From Roridomyces roridus (Eukaryota > Basidiomycota > Agaricomycetes > Agaricales > Mycenaceae), in contig JARKIF010000055.1 of NCBI GenBank assembly GCA_029378245.1, positions 62,001 through 126,000 on the forward strand: DNA of 64,000 nt, given 5' to 3'. How positions within the stretch are numbered: position 1 is the first letter of the stretch; every line of letters begins with the position of its first letter. The notes beneath the pieces were generated by a model. It made no database searches and was not told the DNA's origin. It saw only the letters and a list, made by a program, of their open reading frames with translations. The position numbers were made by a program, and so were the translations under genes. Of the stretch, positions 32,765 to 45,302 are shown in pieces.

Positions 32765-33867
32765 CTACGTCCCGCAATCCCACTCGTCCTCCTCCTCCCG
32801 CCCTACAGGGTGAGATTCAGGATCAGAGTCAACCCCCATTCTGGCGAGCTGCTCAAGCAGATCCGCCTTTTGGCGGGTGAGATGCCGCGTGCGTGCATGC
32901 TCTTTTGCGAGCGCTCGTTCGGGCGCTTGGGCGGTCGAACGGAGAGGGGGCGCTGCCGTCGACAGTAATAAGGACGACGAGGATGAGCGGGACCTCGAAG
33001 CCTCGAAGGCAGCGATCTCTGCATCCTCGTCGACGAACGTGAGATGGCCTGTGTATCGAACGCTAGGGGACGACGGGGGTGGTAAGGAGAGGGACAATGT
33101 ACGATCCGAGCGTGTGGGAATCATGGGCGAGAGGAGCATGGGCGGAGAAGGGACTTGATGAATACAGCGCGGGGGAGAGCAGTGTGGTGGTGGTAAGGGC
33201 AGGGACTGTCGTTCCGGCGTTATGGGCGAGAGAATGAGCGAAGGCTCCGGGATCTCGTGAATGCATCGAGCGTTGTGAGGTGCTGGAGCGTCTGCGCTAA
33301 CGCTCGTGTCGGGCGTTTCCTCCTCCTCCTTGACACCGACGAGAAGGGGACTCGACGCCGTATTGCGGGTCGTCAGCGTCGACGGGCTCCCACTGCGCTC
33401 TTCCATCCCTCCCTCCGCCCGCAGCTCCCTGTCTGCCCCCGCCGCCCTGAGCTTTCCCTTCTTCCCCGGCGATCGACGTGGATGAGCCCATGGTGCCGTC
33501 CGTACCAACACAGCAGTTGTGCCATGAAAAGAGTTTCATGATCTTCCCCCCTCGCAAGACGAAACGGATCTAGCGCGCTAAGGCCCACATCCTTGCACAC
33601 CACATCCGCCTGCAAGACCCCTAGGAAGATTTTGAGCCCGTGCACCTTCTGGGCGTTGCTGCCGAACAGACCCTCGCGGTCAGCATCGGACAGCGGTAGC
33701 CGTTTCTTCGTGAGCCTCTCGAGGATGCAAATGAGGAGCGAGGGGGTCAATTCGCGGTGCGATGAGATGGTGGTGACGCCGCCCAAACCGAGCCCAGCGA
33801 GGAGTTGTGTGAGCTGGGGGACGAGCAGTAGTGGGGCGTGGTTTAGAGAAGGTTCCTCGGGGTTCAT
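32765..33867 (-). CDS. DUF5745 (CEP95-like) domain protein
   Basis: ATG 33,865-33,867 starts MNPEEPSLNHAPLLLVPQLT. The conserved N-terminal block includes LTPSLLICILERLTKKRLPL, SNAQKVHGLKIFLGVLQAD and DPFRLARGEDHETLFMAQLL, typical of the DUF5745 domain that vertebrate CEP95 shares. A 59-nt intron (33,447-33,505) joins LLCW to AAGADRELRAEGGMEE. The rest is low-complexity Ser/Pro-rich sequence with repeated RCIH(E/Q)(I/V)P and SPMIP or SPITP motifs. A C-terminal helix (LTRQKADLLEQLARMGV) precedes the stop at 32,765. The domain suggests a role at spindle pole or microtubule structures by analogy only. The gene is intact. Confidence 0.72.
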
Positions 33868-34031
33868 AGAGCCAGAGTGGAGGGCGCATCATGGTCAAAG
33901 CAAGGGTCCCATCGACGGGATCAGTAACCTTGATATTGTTGATTGAGGCACAACAAGGGACAACACAAAACGCTGATGAGCACAAAAGGGAAGTTACTTA
34001 CATAATCTCTGGCTTGCTCCCGACTGCCATC

Positions 34032-36418
34032 ATGCTTCCGGACGAGATCATCTCCGAAGTACTTTCTCCAGCACTGAAAGTGTCCGACGAGCTCTTCTGC
34101 GATACCTCTCCCGTTTCTCCGTTCTCCAGCTACTCCCAATCCACCTCGATCTATTTGCTGGTCTGCAAAGACTGGCTTCGTGTCGCCACTCCTCTTCTCT
34201 ACCATGTCGTCGTCCTCCGATCCAAATCTCAGGCCAATGCTCTGCAAACAGCCATGAAATCCAATCCAGACCTCGGCCGATTTGTGAAAAAGCTGAGGCT
34301 CGAGGGAGGTTACGGAGCGGCGATGCACACCATCCTCAAGTCCGCGCCCAATATCACAGACCTATTCCTCACGCTGTCCATCTGGACTCCTGATAGCACA
34401 ATCGGTTTGTGCAAAGGTCTCCCTCTCATCGACCCGCATCGCGTGATCCTGGTCGATGGGAGTTTTACCCCACCGAAGAATAACAAGAGGAGGCGTTGCG
34501 AAAGACTTTGTTGGCATGCATCTGTTCTTGGAAGAATTTGGTATTCATCCTGGTGTTTATTTGCGAACAGATACTCAAATGTCCTGCAGCGGATATTCGG
34601 CTATCCATATGGGTCCTCAGATGCGGGAGGGGAATCTGCACAAATGCGACAGAACTCAGTCAAACGCTCGTCGACTCTCAGGTGCATACACTGCTGCTTA
34701 GCTCATACTTCTACAACATTCCGTCATTCATTTCCAAACTGTGTACGACTCCCTCGCTGAAAGTTCTTCAATTCCAAAACTCTTTCAATGTTGAAAGAGT
34801 GATCAATGAGGATTCGAAGTTGCAAAAATTGGCCAGGTATAGTTGGAGCGAAACAAAGTGAGTTTTTTTTTGCCTTGCCCCATTCATCTTGTGAGCTCAC
34901 ACATCGAACGGCAGAGATTCTCCGGTAGAACTTGATATTTCCCCGCCATTGAACCCACGCTTCGTACCCATGGAATTTGCGTCAAAGGAGACGCGGCACG
35001 TGGTGTGGATGCGCGTCCTCTTCTTTGCCATGTACGTAGAAGAGCTTCGATCACCCTCTTTCCCCTGCCGTCCCACCTCTGCGCATCCTTCCCGCCTTCC
35101 GATATTGAGTGTGTCGAAATATTTCAACGTGAGGCCCAGTTCCTTTCTGTTCGCTCACCACTGACCTTTACAAGCGCATCGGGCTTCCCTACTTATGGGA
35201 ATCTGTGCATCTAACATACTCTAGTGCATCGGGAATGCGAGCGCGTCTGGAGCAACGCCCGGATCTCGCTTCCTTCATCCTTCGTGTCTACTACGACATC
35301 GAATATGTTGCTTCTCAGGCAGAATTCGACTCGGATAGTAGCAATTACTACTATTACCAGCAAGTCAAGCGACACTCAGCATCTGTCGGCATGCAATTCG
35401 CCTGGAAATGTTTGCTCCACGCTCTCATCGACGCCTTAACGCCCCCGTTGAATTTTTCTCTATTTGGGCCGGACGGCGGGCCATTCCTTGCGAGAATTGT
35501 CGATTAGCTTGCGGTGTTCATCATTTTCAATCGACCTCCTGGAGCCTTTCACTGCGCTCCGTTTTTTGGATTTGGCGATCAGTTGCCTCGCGACTCGGAT
35601 GAACTTGTGGAGAATGCCCTGTAGGCGTTCTAACGTGCTGGAGCAGGTGCACACGCTTCGCACCAGTGGTCCTCAGCTCCTCGAGTTCTTTGCCAACATC
35701 AAGTATGTGACTGACTGCCTGAATTTTTCATTCAACTCATTCGACCTTTCCTTGAAATCAGCTTCGGATCCCTTCACACCGTTGAATTACCCACCTACCT
35801 TAAAGACTCCACTGCCTTGCTCACCGAATTGATCACGAAACATGGTGCAAAATTGCGGCATCTCGCCTTGCATACGACACTCTGGAAGCCGAACCGCCTC
35901 GACCTCAGTTCCTGTCCAATCTCGTCGAACTAGAAATTCTTGACCATGTGCGCCGCAATTGTCAGGCTTCGTTCGACGCTGACACTAAGACAAAATATGT
36001 AGGCATGGGATCTGACTCAACTCTTTTCGAGCACTCCCCACCAATCTTTGGCCAAGGTAATCGCGAGATCTGTTCCAAAGTATGTTCGTCTTTCAACGAA
36101 GCTACCGGTCCTTAATGGATTCACGACAGCCAAGCCTCCATACTTGATGACCGCAATCTTAGAAGCAAAACCAAAGCAGCTGGCTTCGACACCACTATGT
36201 TCCCAGCTCTTCGCGAGATCCAAGTTCCTGAACTGATGTGGTCCATCTCAGAGTGCGTTTCACGTTTCCAATTTCCCTTTCACTACTGAGCTTGGAATGC
36301 ATCCAGACGAGAGATTTCTAAGAGTAAACTCGTCCCAGTAGCCGAGGCTTTGCTCGAGAAGAAGATCAAACTGACAAATTCCGAGGGGAAGGCGTGGGTT
36401 CCGCGTTTGAAACGTTGA
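34032..36418 (+). pseudogene. F-box protein gene, decayed by frameshifts
   Basis: It starts MLPDEIISEVLSPALKVSDE, then YLLVCKDWLRVATPLLYHVV, NPDLGRFVKKLRLEGGYG and SAPNITDLFLTLSIWTPDS, typical of a large agaric F-box family. Later family blocks are readable but in changing frames: LRKTLLACICSWKNLVF (shift near 34,480), FISKLCTTPSLKVLQFQNSF, WMRVLFFAM, RIGLPYLWESVHLTYSSASG, then LRELSISLRCSSFSIDLLEP (shift near 35,480-35,500) and LHTVELPTYLKDSTALLTEL. The end block LVPVAEALLEKKIKLTNSEG stops at 36,416-36,418. Some frame changes are introns, but at least two are not explained by GT-AG borders. I therefore call it a pseudogene, or a gene with assembly errors. Confidence 0.68.
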
Positions 36419-36964
36419 AGGCGCCGGGATGGATTAGGGATGCAACTTTTACGGTTTACGTTGTGTCGAGATTTTATTGCAAGTAGACGATATATCACAA
36501 TTGTGCTATGGTACCATCGGCAATCCTATCCTCTGCACTTGACCAGGTTTTCTGGGCATTCACCCTATTGAACCGCTGGCAAGAACCTACGATGAGTCTC
36601 CTTTAGGTTTTGAAATCTAGCATGGTGTACCAGGTCTCCGCGGTCTTGCTACTCTCGAGGCTTCTTCATGGCGGCGAAGATAAGGTAGCAAGGTAGTTCA
36701 AACACACATAGAACTAGAAAAATTACATTCCTACACATTACACCCAAATTCCCTTCTACCACAACGCATACAGAGAAAGACATGGAGAGGTATGTAGCAA
36801 AAAAAGCGGAATATACATGTACACAACAACAAGAACAAGCCAACAAACCTACAGCAGCTCTATGTACCCATCGAATAGTCATTATAACGTGTAGCAAAGC
36901 ATCTAGCTCAGTGCGAGGAAGCAGCAAAAAAGGTCGTGAAGAGAGAGCAAGAGCACAATCATCG
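36419..36964. other. Intergenic, no gene seen
   Basis: 3' flanks of the F-box relic and of the convergent glycosyltransferase. AT-rich, no frame with a family motif. Confidence 0.55.
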
Positions 36965-39543
36965 TCATAATCCCCATAAATCCGCCGGAGAGGGCACCAT
37001 ATACACCACATGGCTCAGCGTCGCAGCCGTCAACGCATGCACAACCACCGCAGCGTCAACAAGCGGCTGCACCGTTTCCGTCACAGTCTTCCAGATCCCA
37101 CCCTGATCCGGCGGTGGCGCGAATCCAGGTCGCAGCTTCGCATCCAGCAACGGAGACGTAGCGCTCGGCGTTGGCCCCATCTTCGTCTTCATCTTCTTCG
37201 CATCCCGCTCTTCTCCTCCTCCTCCTCCACTTCCTCCTCGGCAGCGAGCACAGGAGCAGACACCGAAAACTCTCCCCCATAATCATACTCCCTTCCACCA
37301 GGCGGCGCACCCTGCACAGCATCCACATACGTCTCGAGTATCCGCCCAGCACAGCGCTCCCACCTATACGCCTCGGCTGCCTCCTTCGCCCTTGCACCCA
37401 TCGCAGCACGTCTAGCAGCGGCACGGCGTAAAGGTACCGGGAGGCCCTCAGCGGCAGCAGGTGGTGGCGGTGGTGGAATCGACGCAGAAGGGAGGACTAA
37501 ATCCTCCATCGGCGGGATGAGGCTCACCCTCGGAGGCGCAGCCTCGCCCTTGGCCTTGGGCCGCAGCACAGGCGAGGCAATAACCGTCTCCTCATCGCTC
37601 TCGCTCTCCGATCCATCATCCGGTACCATTGCCGGTATGGACGGAGAAAATGTGGCGGGTGGTGGAGGAGGGGCGGTGGAAGAAGATGAGGTGCTCCTTT
37701 CATCCTCGTCCCAAACGAGCACCCCCATGCAAGCCGCATACCGCCGGACGATCTCCGAATATGCGGGGTGCGAGGGCTCCATCATCGCATGGCACGAGCG
37801 ATGCGACGCAAGACGCGGAGAGGAAAGCTGTGCGAGAGGGTCAAACACGCCGTCCTCGTCCTCATCTCCATCTTCCGAGACAGCAGTGTCGGTACTCGTT
37901 GATGATGTCGTTCGGGTGAGTGTAGGGAACGGCTCAGGTTGTGTCTGTGACGACACTCCAGCCCACGCCCACCACTCCCCCGCAGATGCCAATGCCATCT
38001 CCCTCTCCCTTCTCTCCTTGGCCCTCCTCTCATTCTCGACCGCCCTCCCAACACTCGGCGAATGCACATCAATCAAGAACCCCGTCTCTTCTCCTGCTGC
38101 AGAAGGATGGACAACCAAATCCGCCGTCCCCTCGACAAAGAACCCGACAACAGGGAGACCAGACGCCATAGCTTGCAGCGTGACCTGGCCAAAGTCTCTG
38201 TTATGGACGGCGCGCTGGAGAGGAATTAGCAAGAGTAGACATTTGGAGGGAGAGGAAGGAGAGAGAAAGGGACACAGGGACTGGGGTGAGGCGTCACGTG
38301 ATGAAGCGCGGCACCAAGTCACTCGCGCCTTCCGCGTCCGCCGGTGAAAACTCTCGAACGTGCGTCTGGGAACCATTCATTCATCCTTCTTCGGATCCCG
38401 GGATTCATCTCCTGGGTGGAAATGGGATGATGGACGTCCCGACGGGGAGCCGGTTCGGCGTATACAGAATTCCAGACGCGAGGAATGGGATGGGGCCGAA
38501 GAAGAAGAGGGGCGAAAGCGAGCCCGCCCAGATGAACGTAAGGAGAAGAACTCACCACATAACATCCGCACTCGCAAACGCCTCGCCAAGAGCCCTGCCC
38601 GTAAGCTGGCCCGTAAACACCGCGTTCACCTGCGATTCATCACACAACGATTGGAGTTGTTTGCGGAAGGGTCCATCGCCGACGAATACGAGCTAATGCG
38701 TCTGCTTAGTATTCATACTAGGGGTCAAGGACACATGTGAAGCACCTTGGCATGCCTTCGCGCATTCGGGGGCAGGGCGGCGAAAGCTGCTACAAGCAGG
38801 GCCAGATTCTTCTCGGGTGAGAGCCGACCGATGGATATTATAACGACGTCCGAGGGTGAGGCGCCCCACGACGCGCGGAGTGCTGGAGAACGGTAGTCTG
38901 GCTGTATGTAGATTTAGTTGACTGGGAATCGAAACAGGGACGCGCCACGCACGCTAAAGGCTCCCCGGTCCACACCGCGACTACAAACCCGTAGTCGTTC
39001 CCAGCCCTTCCCACTCAGCAGCGCGGCGGTACTGGCACTGGGAACGAGCACATGCTCAGCAAACGAGTGGAACCACTGGTGTAGCGCCCAGGTCCGATGG
39101 TGCCAATACGGGTACCCAAAGATCGCCGCATAGGTCGGCAGATTCGTGTGGTGGCTAGTGACAATCGGAGTCGTCGGGAAGAGCACACGGATGGCGGAGA
39201 GGGTCTGGACACCGAGCCAGATGGGGTCGACGAGGTGAATGACGTGGGGGGCAAATGCTCTCAGCGCTGCGAGGAACGTCGGGGAGATGAAGTTGATCTT
39301 GAGGCCAGGGTAGACTTTGAGCGGGACGCCAAAAGTACCGAAGAGACGCGCTCCGGCGTATTCGGGCATGCCGGATTCAGGGCCAAAGAGCATGGCCCTT
39401 ACGCCTGCGGATTGGAGGTGGGTGAGGAGGTGGGCGAGGGTTATGGTGCTGCCGTCGATCTTGGGCAGGAAGTTCTCGGCAATGATGGCGACGCGCAGAG
39501 GCCCATTGTGCGTCGGGAGCAGGGAGGAATCAACACTGCTCAT
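36965..39543 (-). CDS. GT4-family glycosyltransferase, frame break at the nucleotide-sugar motif
   Basis: ATG 39,541-39,543 starts MSSVDSSLLPTHNGPLRVAI. The N-terminal Rossmann domain has IIAENFLPKIDGSTITLAHL, HVIHLVDPIWLGVQT and VTSHHTNLPTYAAIFGYPYW. The second domain has IISIGRLSPEKNLALLVAAF, LVFVGDGPFRKQL and TGQLTGRALGEAFASADVM. This resembles plant SQD2-type and other GT4 transferases, which move a sugar from a nucleotide-sugar to a lipid or glycan. A 341-nt intron (38,215-38,555), long for this region, leads to APSITET. Then FGQVTLQAMASGLPVVGFF is read one base out of frame at the AAA of 38,191-38,193. A low-complexity acidic/Pro-rich region follows, and a last exon ends VVVHALTAATLSHVVYMVPS at 36,965, possibly a membrane segment. 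The frame break may be a mutation or an assembly error. Confidence 0.7.
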
Positions 39544-40599
39544 CGTGAACGGCAGCGAGAACGAGCCAAGAACGGGTTCGCAAGTAGATGGAGGAACGAG
39601 AGGGGCGCACAAACGCAGCCCGCGCCTACATTTGGCGTTTATACGAATCAGATCCGAGAAGTCACTTCGCATGTGCCTCGGCCGATTGCTTCTTGCTCTC
39701 GACTCTCTTTACTTGCACTCTGTGGCTACCAGCCTCTGACTCCAAAAACTCAACCCATTCCCCATCCAGCAACCTCCCCTCCTGCGCCCTTCCCGCCGTC
39801 GCTGTCCCGAACAGCCTCGGGACAGCTATGCGCAAACGTGCGTACCTGAGTCCTTGTCACACGTGAATCGAAATCGACGAGCTATACAACGTGGGCGCTC
39901 CCCTGTCGCCGTCGGGCCATTTCCATTTCACCCACGAAGGAAATGTGCGTGGAGTTGCCACTGCTGGGAGAGAAATGTACCCGCCACGAACTGTGTGGTA
40001 AGCATCCGGGGCGTTACGGATAAAATCAGTCGAGCCAAGGTCTGGAACCAAAAGAGCCTGTGGTACTTGTCTGGCTGGTACGGATTTTCAGGCGGCGGAG
40101 GTGGGTTCGATTCCCCGCTGTCGTATGACGAAGAAGGGGCCTTTTTTTCTTCGATAATCTATCAACTCAACATATGCTTGAAAGACTCCAGGCGACCCCA
40201 TCCCGACTCGCTCCGACATGTAGTCTCGAGTCCGGTCAGATACTTTTTCCGTCTCATGGAATTTGACTTGAATTTCACGGCAAGTTCCAGCCAACTGCAT
40301 AACTCTGGAGCGCTTCGAAAAAAAGTTCACCGGCCATGAATGGCAATGAATGACATCGACCTTCCTAATAAGATCTCCGCTCCACAGTAGCAAGCACGGA
40401 GCATTGCTGGAGAGCTGTCAAAAGTTCGAGTGAACTTTTTTTGGAAGTGCTCTAGAGTTTTGCAGATAGCTGTCAAGTCGTTACCCGACTTCTCAACTCC
40501 CGGGTATCCATGTCTCTGTGTGGGTATATCCAACTTTTTTCGCTGACCACAGCCTCTTGTCAGACTTCGATGGGTATCGGGACATTCCTCGACCGACAC

Positions 40600-40700
40600 C
40601 CGTGGTAGTGACGCCCTCAAGAAGAGTCTTTGCAAAGGCGTTGAAGCCGTTTACCAATGCAAGTCACGGATTACGATGTGCGTTCTGAATTTATTTCCTG
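40600..40700 (+). pseudogene. Tautomerase relic, second-exon fragment
   Basis: The segment around GCGTTGAAGCCGTTTACCAA and CACGGATTACGATGTGCGTT matches the end of exon 2 and the donor of intron 2 of the intact copies at 8943 and 23,577. Part of the DRGIDWEV region is missing. It is a fragment, not a gene. Confidence 0.65.
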
Positions 40701-41629
40701 GGCAGCCTTGATCTCCGTACTCCATGCTGCGAGGATTGAATTCGAATAGATTCCATCAGAGTCCTCTCACCCAAATTTGCCTCTAGGCAAATATATGCCC
40801 ATTTTTGGGGCTTCCGAACGTCAAGCATCTACAAATGTCACTCTATCGCTCTTCGATTGTGTGCGCTCAATGCTCCATCTGAGTAGTCGCACAGGCGGCA
40901 ACGATTAGATTGGACGCCCACCGACGAAGTGATCAAGTTTGAATGGCGCTTGACATGCAGGATGCTAGCCGTGCTTTCGAGTTGAATCTCGATGGTCATT
41001 GCGTACGAGTGAGTATGCTTTTGTTTTACGACTCGGACGTATGTACTCATTAACATTGGATTATCTTCCCAGCGGCGCTGCCGGCTCTGGTACTCGTAAC
41101 GCAACTCAGCCGAGTCCTGACTCGTGTGATGGGTTCGTCGAAAGAGAGCGCAGTCTCCCAGACGACGGCTCAGACCTTTCGTACAAATAATTGGCGCAGC
41201 TCTCCCCAGATCTCCGAATCATCGAGCTCATTTCATTTCGGGACTCCAGAGCCCTCGCAGAAGACGAATTGACGAATGAAATTAATGAAATTCCATCCAA
41301 GATACTAATTCGTGTTCACACAGTTGTCACGCAAGGAAAGCCCCACAGAGAGTACATGCATCCGTCTCGCTGTAGCTTTGATAGGGTGTGGGGGAACTCT
41401 CACACAACTCTCGGAACCCTCATTCGATAACCGCACGTTGCCGTGTTTAGTGAGGTTTAGTGCTGTTCCGAGTCTTGGGCCGATCCCCAGGAACCGGAGG
41501 GGAGTTAGATGGAGGGAAGCAGCTTGTTCACAGTACGCATAAGTATCTGCTGTTGTTCTTGTTTGGGACCGCGCAGGACAATTTTCCTTCCCTCCTTCCT
41601 TTCTTCGAGTGAAGGACCAATCCTTTTGA

Positions 41630-41745
41630 AGCGATTAATAGTATCAATGGCATGCAGCCACCGGAATCCAACATTGAGGAGAAACGGATATGAAAGAGAG
41701 AAAATAGGACCGTGTCTGCTGAGGAAATCCAGGCGTTCCAAGTGA
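41630..41745 (+). pseudogene. Tautomerase relic, last-exon fragment
   Basis: It matches exon 3 of the intact copies: ATCAATGGCATGCAGCCACC, then GAGGAGAAACGGATATG and CCGTGTCTGCTGAGGAAAT. A stop replaces the Trp codon after CGGATA. It lies about 1 kb from the exon 2 relic in the same orientation, so both may come from one broken copy. Confidence 0.7.
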
Positions 41746-42149
41746 TGTATTTATGGGAGGCCTAGGGAGAGATTATTTGTGGTTCAAATTGGGTGCGGAG
41801 TTTAACTTGAACTTCCGATCAAATTCTGATCGCACATCTTCGTCTTTTGCCACCACATGCCATGGACCAATCCGTCGACTCCGAGAAAGGCATCAGCGTC
41901 GCTGGCTGGGTAGGCAAGACGCACCTCAGTCCAGGAGCCATCCAGTCCCCATGATAGTGCGTGCTCCTGACCGCGCGCTGGACCCTCGAGCTTTCAACCT
42001 CAATATTCTATGCCTCAAAATGCCATGCCTCGGACACTGGCGTAACGGAGCCAAGAGCCAGTGGGTGTCTGCCACCCCCAATTTTTGTCCTCTTCCCGAA
42101 TCTCTCAAAGTCTTACATCGGAGATGCCCTCTCCGAGGTAGTGATGGCC

Positions 42150-42510
42150 ACGGCGCGACGGGTCACGGGTGGCGGCGGGTACGGGTACGGGTACGGGTAC
42201 GGGTCAGCAACTCGGACCCGTGGGCGGACCCGTGGCCGACCCGTGGATCTTCTGCAAGCCGCGCACGATGCCTGGGAGAGCCGGAAGAAGTGAGTATCAA
42301 ATGGAATCACTTAGATTCACCGTTTTAATACATTTTGAATACCAATAGAAGGAGAGCACCCACCGGAAGCCGCGGCATGCCGGCAACCACTGACCCGCGC
42401 CTAGCCGACGGGTACCCGTACCCGCAGCCACGGGTGCGGGCAAGGTGCGGGTCAGGCACGGGTACGAGTACGGGTCAGGCTCCCACACCTCACGGGTCAC
42501 CCGTGGCCAC
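42150..42510. repeat. GGGTACGG word repeat with inverted arms
   Basis: Four near-perfect GGTACG units at about 42,177-42,205 are followed by ACCCGTGG words. Reverse-oriented CCGTACCC words appear near 42,411-42,425, with further GGGTACGAGTACGGGTCAGG and CACGGGTCACCCGTGG words up to 42,510. About 200 bp of non-repetitive DNA lies between, so the whole could fold as a long imperfect hairpin. Confidence 0.7.
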
Positions 42511-45302
42511 TGCGGCCATCACTACCCTCTCGAGTCTCGGTTCTGCTGGCTCTTCCTTCGGCGCCAGGGTAAAGCCACCGACGTCGTCACACCCGGGATT
42601 ACATTGAGGGTGCTGAAATAATCCCCGATTTTCAGCGCAACGTGCCGATGCGATCAGTGGGATCGGGCGGGGTAGGACGGGTTAGGGCGGAGTCTAGAGT
42701 TCGGCGGGGTACAGTTGAGCCGCGATCCATGTGTATATAAACGGGCTGAACATTCCTCATAGATGCACCGCACCCTCCCACTCTTTGGTCTTCCGCAAGA
42801 CCGACTGTCCCGTGTTAACCCATTCGTTTGGAATGCCCCCGTTCTGCAAACCGTGCGGATGGTTTTGTGGGCGATACAATGGGAAGCTCCGCAGGTGGTG
42901 CTGTGTCGCAAGTCCGTCAAGCTTCGGCTTGCGGCTTGTTACATCTAAATGCATCTGCCGGCTCACTTGTTCTGACCTGTACACCCAGCGACGGGCCAGC
43001 GTCTATGAAGATCATTTTCTTCCCCGCATTTTCGGCAACCCGCCCGGAATACCATGACACGGTACGGCGGTTTCAGAATTGACTTTTGACGACCACGGCT
43101 ACCGCAGACCGTCTTCCAGCTTCCAACACCAGATGGAGCTGTACCAGATTGGCCCCCCAAATACATACGAACACCGTACCGTTTGGCCTGTACGGGACGG
43201 CCCGGATGACTTGCCCACCCGATCTCAAGAACCCTGACATCGGTACCCGCAGTGGAGCACTGGCAGCTCGCAGTGGGCCGACATGATGTGAGAAAGCCTG
43301 AATGTTGCTTGGGTACGTTTGAATTTGTCGTTGCATTCCTAACATCCAGAGAGGTCAAGAATACCCGCATCTTTATCTTCTATCTGACACCAGCGCTTTG
43401 CTCCGAGTCTTATCCTGTCGGTATTCAGAAGGTAATCTCATTTTTTTTTTCCAGTTGACATCGGACTTCCGAACTACGGAGTTTTCAACGTGAGTGGGGA
43501 TAATCCTCGACACAGTTCTCGACGTCTGTAAAAATGACCCACCTTCCATGCCGGGATTCCGCAATAGCCGTAACTGGGGTCGTAAGTGTTCTGTCTTCTG
43601 CTAGTGCCCGGATGCTTCCATTGATTGTAGCGGGCCAATACCGAGCTCAGAACAAGGTTTCTTGCAATCATTGACATCGAAGTTCGTTGTCAGAAACCCT
43701 CATTTTCTCAGCGGTTGAAGACTGACTAGAGCTCACGACAGCTGCCACAAGAGTCCAAGTCGCAACTCCGCTCAACCATTATGGTTTCGGTCTGGGGCGG
43801 CCAAGCCAAACCTGGCTCGCCTCTAGAGTGGGATGCGATGTCGGAATATCCAGTGGCCGTAGTACGCATTCTTTCATTCTAATCATTTGGCCTTCTCGGG
43901 CACTTGAAGCTTGACGGTTGACAAAAGCGGGGCGATACACCGGCAAGCCTTCGCAACCCGCAGCGTCCCTTGCCTACTTACCGCCTCTTGCCGCAGCTTA
44001 CCGCCCCACACTCTACCCTGCAACATCTCAGTTCAAACTTGAAACATCGGACCACCATTGTCGGCCGGTTGCCTTCTCAAGGGAGACAGAATGGACATCG
44101 CCTATGTATGTGAGTCGTTTGAACGCCGTGGCCAGCTTGTTTCCTTGTCGTTGCTGCGGCTGTCTTAGTCTATTTCAACATTGACGACCCTTGGGCTTTC
44201 TGTAAGCCAGTGTCAAAGTGGAATTCAAAGTGAAACACAAGCGCTCAGCGCTCCGGCGGGGAGGTAACATTTTTGGGCGACGTCGGCGTGGGGAGGGAAA
44301 CGAAGTGACTGACCGAGTCCGCCTTGAATATGGCCACCAGAGAGGAGCATTTATGAGAAGAGTCATTTCTGTTCAAGCACGCAGACTCGGTAGGTGAATT
44401 GGACGGAAGGGGTGTGTCGCGGGATTCGAGCGGAATTGAGTCAGGCTCCGGGTGCCCGAATGAGGAAGAACATGGCCGTGTCTCCCTGCGTTGTTTCCCG
44501 CGTTTTCACCGTCGTACCCGGCTCGGTGGGAAATCGCACTCTAGTGTAAATGAATTAGATCAAAATTAAATGGTTCAGTTGTGTGGCGTCAGCTGATTAG
44601 TAGGCGTTGCAAGGGGATAGTCAAATTTCAACCGATCGGTGCGGCAGATAGACTTCAAAGGGGCAATATGAAGCCCTCCGTTATTGGACCTGGTACTTGA
44701 GGATGTTTTAAAGTTTAGGAGGAGAGGAGGGAGGATTTGAATGGGGTTAGTTGACAAGAAACACGACATGGCGCGTGTACTAGCGTCGCTTAGATTCAAA
44801 CAGTAAAACATCCGAGAACTCAATGCGATCGTCGCGGAAGTTCAAAGCATAGTGAGACCTTTGGTTTCGCCGTGCAGAACGTAGAGCGGGGGCGAGTGAA
44901 CAATGGACAGCGCCTCCTCGGTTCGCTGACTGTGAAACGCGTACCCCGGACGGCGCTATCCGTAATTGAATTTCGACATTTATGCAATTGATTCCGGACG
45001 GCTCTAGATTCAACACCACATCATGATCATGTGGGGGTGGGGTAGAGTAGAAAAAATTGGGAAATTGCAATTGCGCAGTGGGGAAAGCAGCTTGGATGAG
45101 GGCAGGAATGCTAGAGGCGGACTAAGGGCGAGTGGCGAGCGAGTAGGGACTTGCCAGCAGAGATGAAGAAGCGAGAGTTAAAACGGCCGCGGCAGACGTT
45201 CCTTGATGGACATGATCCGGAATACTTAAAGAACCGATCCAACACAGTCAGCAGTTGACCCCGCTCCTCTTCCTCATACCACCACCCCCAACAAATCCTA
45301 CC

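Larger units (their letters stand above)
39544..45302. other. Gene-poor stretch with tautomerase relics and a word repeat
   Basis: Apart from the two tautomerase relics and the word repeat listed separately, I find no exon chain with a family motif. Frames at 42,730-43,260 have protein-like composition, but no start-to-stop gene could be built. 45,160-45,302 is promoter sequence for the acetate-transporter-like gene. Confidence 0.55.

Noticed and set aside
42730..43370. Several overlapping frames suggesting a gene behind the word repeat
   Set aside because: No exon chain from start to stop and no recognisable domain.
39544..45302. Retrotransposon coding region in the gene-poor stretch
   Set aside because: No reverse transcriptase, integrase or protease motif was seen on either strand.
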